64,000 nucleotides of DNA from Kineococcus xinjiangensis (GTDB taxonomy: Bacteria > Actinomycetota > Actinomycetes > Actinomycetales > Kineococcaceae), in contig NZ_PTJD01000004.1 of NCBI RefSeq assembly GCF_002934625.1, positions 248,001 to 312,000 of the forward strand. The letters are read 5' to 3'. Both the position numbers and the translations under genes were made by a program. Positions 61,363-64,000 of this stretch are shown here, one piece after another (within the stretch, counting starts at the first letter, position 1; each line of letters begins with the position of its first letter). The notes under the pieces were generated by a model. It was given only the letters and a program-made list of their open reading frames with translations. It was not told where the DNA came from and made no database searches.

Positions 61363-62319
61363 CTACTGCTGCGTGCTGCCCCGAACCTCCTGGGTGGCCT
61401 CCTGCCCGTGCTGCTGCACGGTCGAGGCGGCTCCCTGGGCGTCACCACGCACCTGCTGGGTGGCCTCCTGGCCGTGCTGCTGCACGGTGGACGCCGCGCC
61501 CTGCGCGTCCTGCTTGACCGTGGAGGCGGCCTCCTGGCCGTGCTGCTGCACGGTGGCGGCTGCGCCCTGCGCGTCCTCCTTGACGGTGGACACGGCGCCC
61601 TGCGCGTCCTCCTTGACCGTCATGGCGGCGACCTGCGCGGTCTCCTGGACCGACTGGGCAGCCTCCTTGGCACGCTCGCCGAGGTTGCTGCCGATCTCCT
61701 GGGCCACGGACTTGGCCTCCTCGGCCACGCCCTGCCCGTGGGTCTTGGCAGCGTCCACGACCTTGGCGGTGGCCTGCGCCTCCGCCTTGGTGGCGGGCAG
61801 CAGCGCCGAGAGGAGCCAGCCCGCACCGAAAGCGACCAGACCCGCGGCCAGCGGGCTGCCCTGGGCGCGCTGCCGGGCGGCGGCGGCGGCCTGGCTGGTG
61901 GAGGGAACTCCCTGGCGGGCCGAGGAGAGCTTCTCCCCCACGCCGGAGGCGCCGGAGGAGACGCGCTCGCCGAGGCCGGAGGCACCGGAGGAGACGCGCT
62001 CGCCGAAGCCGGAGGCGCCCGCCGAGACGCGCTCGCCGAGGCCGGGGCCCGACGAGGTGTCGCTCTCACCGCTGCCGGAGAAGGCGCCGGTGACGCGCTC
62101 GTGGGTGACGGACAGCTTGTCCTGGGCGGTGGTGACCGTGTCGTGGGCGGTGCCCATGATGCGGTCCTTGACGCCCATGACGGCGCCCACGGCCCTCTCC
62201 TTCTGACGGGAGGCGATGTTGCTGGGGGTCAGACGCTGGGTCAGCTCGTCGAGGTCGGCCGTCAGCGAGCTGCGGGTCTCCTCGATGTCGCGCTTCAGCT
62301 CGTCGGGTGCTTCGCCCAC
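61363..62319 (-). CDS. DUF3618 membrane protein with hendecad repeats
   Basis: A 318-residue protein. The N-terminal DUF3618 region (DELKRDIEETRSSLTADLDE) is followed by a Gly/Ser linker made of three 11-residue GERVSSGASGL units, one helix SPLAAGLVAFGAGWLLSAL, and about seven 11-residue amphipathic repeats (TVKEDAQGAVS, TVQQHGQEAAS types). These resemble LEA/apolipoprotein hendecads that lie on membrane surfaces. GTG 62319 has AAGGAGG upstream and starts 25 nt inside the holin-like gene, so translation is coupled. Confidence 0.85.
   Translation of the reverse strand: MGEAPDELKRDIEETRSSLTADLDELTQRLTPSNIASRQKERAVGAVMGVKDRIMGTAHDTVTTAQDKLSVTHERVTGAFSGSGESDTSSGPGLGERVSAGASGFGERVSSGASGLGERVSSGASGVGEKLSSARQGVPSTSQAAAAARQRAQGSPLAAGLVAFGAGWLLSALLPATKAEAQATAKVVDAAKTHGQGVAEEAKSVAQEIGSNLGERAKEAAQSVQETAQVAAMTVKEDAQGAVSTVKEDAQGAAATVQQHGQEAASTVKQDAQGAASTVQQHGQEATQQVRGDAQGAASTVQQHGQEATQEVRGSTQQ
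61385..61620 (-). repeat. 66-nt (2 x 33) repeats coding for C-terminal hendecads
   Basis: The GGTGGCCTCCTG-type unit recurs at 66-nt spacing (near 61393, 61459 and, with changes, 61525). Each contains two 33-nt units for one Gln-His and one Lys/Arg-Asp hendecad. Confidence 0.75.
61958..62056 (-). repeat. Three 33-nt repeats in the DUF3618 protein linker
   Basis: GAGACGCGCTCGCCGA starts at 61958, 61991 and 62024, exactly 33 nt apart, encoding GERVSSGASGL units. Confidence 0.85.
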
Positions 62320-62726
62320 TGCACGTCCTCCTTCAGGGTGATGGTGGTCTTCTCCAGCGGCGGGGGGATCTTCTGGAACTCCTTCTTGCCGCGCATGGCG
62401 AGCACCGCGGCGACGATCCCCCAGATGAGGGTCACGATGAGCGTGGCCCAGCCGTAACCGATGAGGTCGCCGAGGACGAGCACCAGCAGGGCGGACAGGC
62501 ACATGAGGAACAGCAGTCCGGCGACCGCAGCCCCCGCGAACATCCCCGCGCCCTTGCCGGCCTTCTTGGCGTCCTCGCGGAGCTCCGTCTTGGCGAGCTG
62601 GACCTCCTTGCTGACCAGCGTGGAGAACTCGGTGGTGATGCTGCCGACGATCTCGCCGATGCTCCGCTCGCCGCCGTTGGCCCGCGATGTCGTGCCGGGG
62701 TCCTCGACCGGGTGCGATCCACTCAC
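62295..62726 (-). CDS. Holin-like (actinobacterial holin-X/DUF1469) membrane protein
   Basis: A 143-residue protein: an acidic N-terminus, the conserved IGEIVGSITTEFSTLVSKEVQLAKTEL helix region, two membrane helices (residues about 65-85 and 90-110) and a charged C-terminus. This matches the phage-holin-family label used for actinobacterial chromosomes, but no phage lysis genes are near. GTG 62726 overlaps the upstream gene's stop by four bases. It is the middle gene of the three-gene repeat-protein operon. Confidence 0.88.
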   Translation of the reverse strand: MSGSHPVEDPGTTSRANGGERSIGEIVGSITTEFSTLVSKEVQLAKTELREDAKKAGKGAGMFAGAAVAGLLFLMCLSALLVLVLGDLIGYGWATLIVTLIWGIVAAVLAMRGKKEFQKIPPPLEKTTITLKEDVQWAKHPTS

Positions 62727-64000
62727 GGCAGCTGTCCCTTCATGGTGTTGTCACCCGTCCGGCCCTCGTGGGACACGGACGGAACGTCGGAGGGGATGTG
62801 GTGGGGGAGCAGGTCCTCGTTGGGGTTGTCCCCCGTGCTCGGCTCGTAGGCGGTGCCGCCGCCGGACGGGCTGGACCACTCGCTCGAGGTGCCGACCGTG
62901 CTGGCCGCCGTCGTCGGGTAGGTGCTCGCCGTGGCGGTGGCCATCGACTCCGAGGCCGTGAGGTCCACGGTGGTGGCGCTGGTCGCGGTCCCGGTGCTGG
63001 CCGGCAGCTCGCCGGAGCTGCGGCGCTGCCCCAGGGGTGCGTCGTTGGTGCGGTCCGAGTTCGCGGTGGCGCTGCGGGTCACCCGCCCGGCGAGGACGCC
63101 CGCGGCGACCGCACCGAGGAGGAACGCGCCCGGCCGGCGCCGAGCGAGGGAACGGCTCTGCTCCAGGAGGTCGGCGGCGCCGGTGCCCTCCAGGTGGGTG
63201 CTCCACGTCTGGACGCGCTCGCCCAGCTGCCGCACGACCTGCGAGGCGTAGCCGGAGCGGCTGCTGGAGTCCGCCATCTCCTGGAACTCCTCGGCCACCT
63301 CCCGCAGCATCGAGGCGAGCCGGTCGCGCTGGCTCTCGCCCTGCTCGCTGATCTGCTTGCGCAGGTCCCCGAGCAGGTCGGCGGCGTGGGTCTTCACCTC
63401 GGCGACGACCTCGCCGGCCTGCTCACGGGCGGTCTGCGCGACGGAGGCGGCCTGCTCACGGGCGGTCCCCGCGACGGCGCTCGCCTGCTCCTTCGCGGTC
63501 CCCGCGACGGCGCTCGCCTGCTCCTTCGCGGAGCCGGCCACGGCCCCGGCCTGCTCCTTCGCGGTCCCCGCGACGGCGCTCGCGTGCTCCTTCGCGCTGC
63601 CCGCGACGGCGCTCGCCTGCTCCTTCGCGGTCCCCGCGACGGCCCCGGCCTGCTCCTTCGCCGTGCCCGCGACCTGCTGGGTGCGGCTGCCGGACTCCTG
63701 GTCGTCGCCCGCGGTCGTCGTGGCGTACTCGCCCGAGGCGTAGCCGGCGGCGTAGTGACCAGCCGCCGGGGTCGTCGACTCCAGCGAGCCGCCCTCGGTC
63801 GAAGCGGTCGTGGTCTCGCCGTAGCCGGTGCCGTAGGACCCGGCGCCGTAGGACGTGGTGCTGTTCTCGCTCGTCATCCCGCTCGTCGTCTCGTAGGAGG
63901 TCGTCTCGGTGGGGCTCGTGTAGGAGGTCCCCGTGCTGTAGGCGGACGTCGCGGCGGGCGTCTCGTAGCCCGTGCCGCTCGTCGCCCCGCCCTGGTAGGA
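62723..64000 (-). CDS. Hendecad-repeat membrane protein, 5' end outside window (partial)
   Basis: The frame is open from the stop at 62723 to the window edge. Residues encoded beyond the first Met at 63877 have the same Tyr/Thr/Ser/Gly composition (SYTSPTETTSYETTSG), so the real start lies beyond 64000. A low-complexity N-terminus is followed by eight 11-residue AGTAKEQASAV-type repeats, a helical coiled part, one helix (GAFLLGAVAAGVLAG) and a Ser/Thr-rich C-terminus. The repeats are LEA/apolipoprotein-like. It is translationally coupled to the holin-like gene. Function unknown; stress protection at the membrane is an inference. Confidence 0.85.
   Translation of the reverse strand, partial: SYQGGATSGTGYETPAATSAYSTGTSYTSPTETTSYETTSGMTSENSTTSYGAGSYGTGYGETTTASTEGGSLESTTPAAGHYAAGYASGEYATTTAGDDQESGSRTQQVAGTAKEQAGAVAGTAKEQASAVAGSAKEHASAVAGTAKEQAGAVAGSAKEQASAVAGTAKEQASAVAGTAREQAASVAQTAREQAGEVVAEVKTHAADLLGDLRKQISEQGESQRDRLASMLREVAEEFQEMADSSSRSGYASQVVRQLGERVQTWSTHLEGTGAADLLEQSRSLARRRPGAFLLGAVAAGVLAGRVTRSATANSDRTNDAPLGQRRSSGELPASTGTATSATTVDLTASESMATATASTYPTTAASTVGTSSEWSSPSGGGTAYEPSTGDNPNEDLLPHHIPSDVPSVSHEGRTGDNTMKGQLP
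63415..63675 (-). repeat. Eight 33-nt tandem repeats (hendecad array)
   Basis: In-frame 33-nt units such as the one containing GCGACGGCGCTCGCCTGC encode the AGTAKEQASAV hendecads. Central copies are very alike at DNA level, while the terminal ones diverge, suggesting recent expansion. Confidence 0.9.

Noticed and set aside
62295-62726. Holin-like gene as part of a prophage
   Set aside because: No endolysin, structural or integrase genes nearby; the operon context is chromosomal membrane proteins.
61385-63675. 33-nt repeat arrays as possible CRISPR
   Set aside because: Units follow one another without unique spacers, are in frame and encode hendecads; no cas genes are present.

Overview
The window is GC-rich actinobacterial DNA with strong G/C third-position bias, dense gene packing, many GTG starts and frequent 4-nt start/stop overlaps. 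An XPB-type helicase, DUF3263, WXG100, mycothiol-type isomerase fold, Streptomyces-like PHO boxes, HrcA/CIRCE control and a fused CydDC support this. Overall gene content suggests a Kineococcus-like actinomycete, but the genus is an inference. I saw no rRNA, tRNA, IS element, prophage block or CRISPR array; it reads as chromosome.

Layout. 1-6.6 kb: tail of an unknown gene, XPB helicase, glycerophosphodiesterase, then an overlapping set of MoxR ATPase, metallopeptidase/VWA protein and membrane protein. 6.6-11.7 kb: mycothiol-isomerase-like protein, small acidic protein, YpfJ-type zinc peptidase, DUF3626 protein, MFS transporter, small membrane protein. 11.6-19 kb: cydA-cydB-cydDC (bd oxidase and its ABC exporter) divergent from a BlaI repressor/M56 peptidase pair, with two inverted repeats between them. 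19-23.4 kb: cold-shock protein, two SRPBCC-type genes around a TetR repressor, M3 oligopeptidase. 23.4-27.3 kb: Tat-exported PhoX phosphatase with an iron box and a four-repeat PHO box, then VanZ-like, DUF3037 and HipA-like kinase genes. 27.4-32.3 kb: epimerase and an MprAB/PepD-like response regulator, kinase and HtrA protease. 32.3-40.4 kb: DUF4031, WXG100, a small protein with a second PHO box, MoaE, LysE, groEL with two CIRCE sites, a second cold-shock gene, DUF3263, uracil-DNA glycosylase, CsbD, aldose epimerase. 40.4-45.6 kb: asparaginase, XRE-cupin regulator and EamA exporter with operator repeats, quinone reductase, LacI regulator. 45.7-51.5 kb: sugar ABC transporter, GH51 arabinofuranosidase and GH43-like protein, an arabinoside-use locus. 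51.5-53.8 kb: SRPBCC, DGPF/YCII and ECF42 sigma genes behind a matching ECF42-type promoter. 53.8-59.7 kb: nuclease, SGNH hydrolase, DUF2231-Rieske protein, glycosyltransferase-like protein, SigB/F-type sigma factor, epimerase. 59.7-64 kb: small acidic protein, YihY, and a three-gene operon (DUF3618, holin-like, and a repeat protein running off the end) rich in 11-residue repeats.

Best leads for something new: the MoxR/metallopeptidase/VWA cassette, whose peptidase seems internally duplicated with one copy lacking the catalytic Glu; the hendecad-repeat membrane operon at the right edge; and the stacked iron and phosphate boxes in front of phoX, an iron-dependent enzyme in known PhoX proteins. 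Several regulator-site pairings (BlaI/cyd, ECF42, LacI, XRE-cupin) are readable directly from the sequence.
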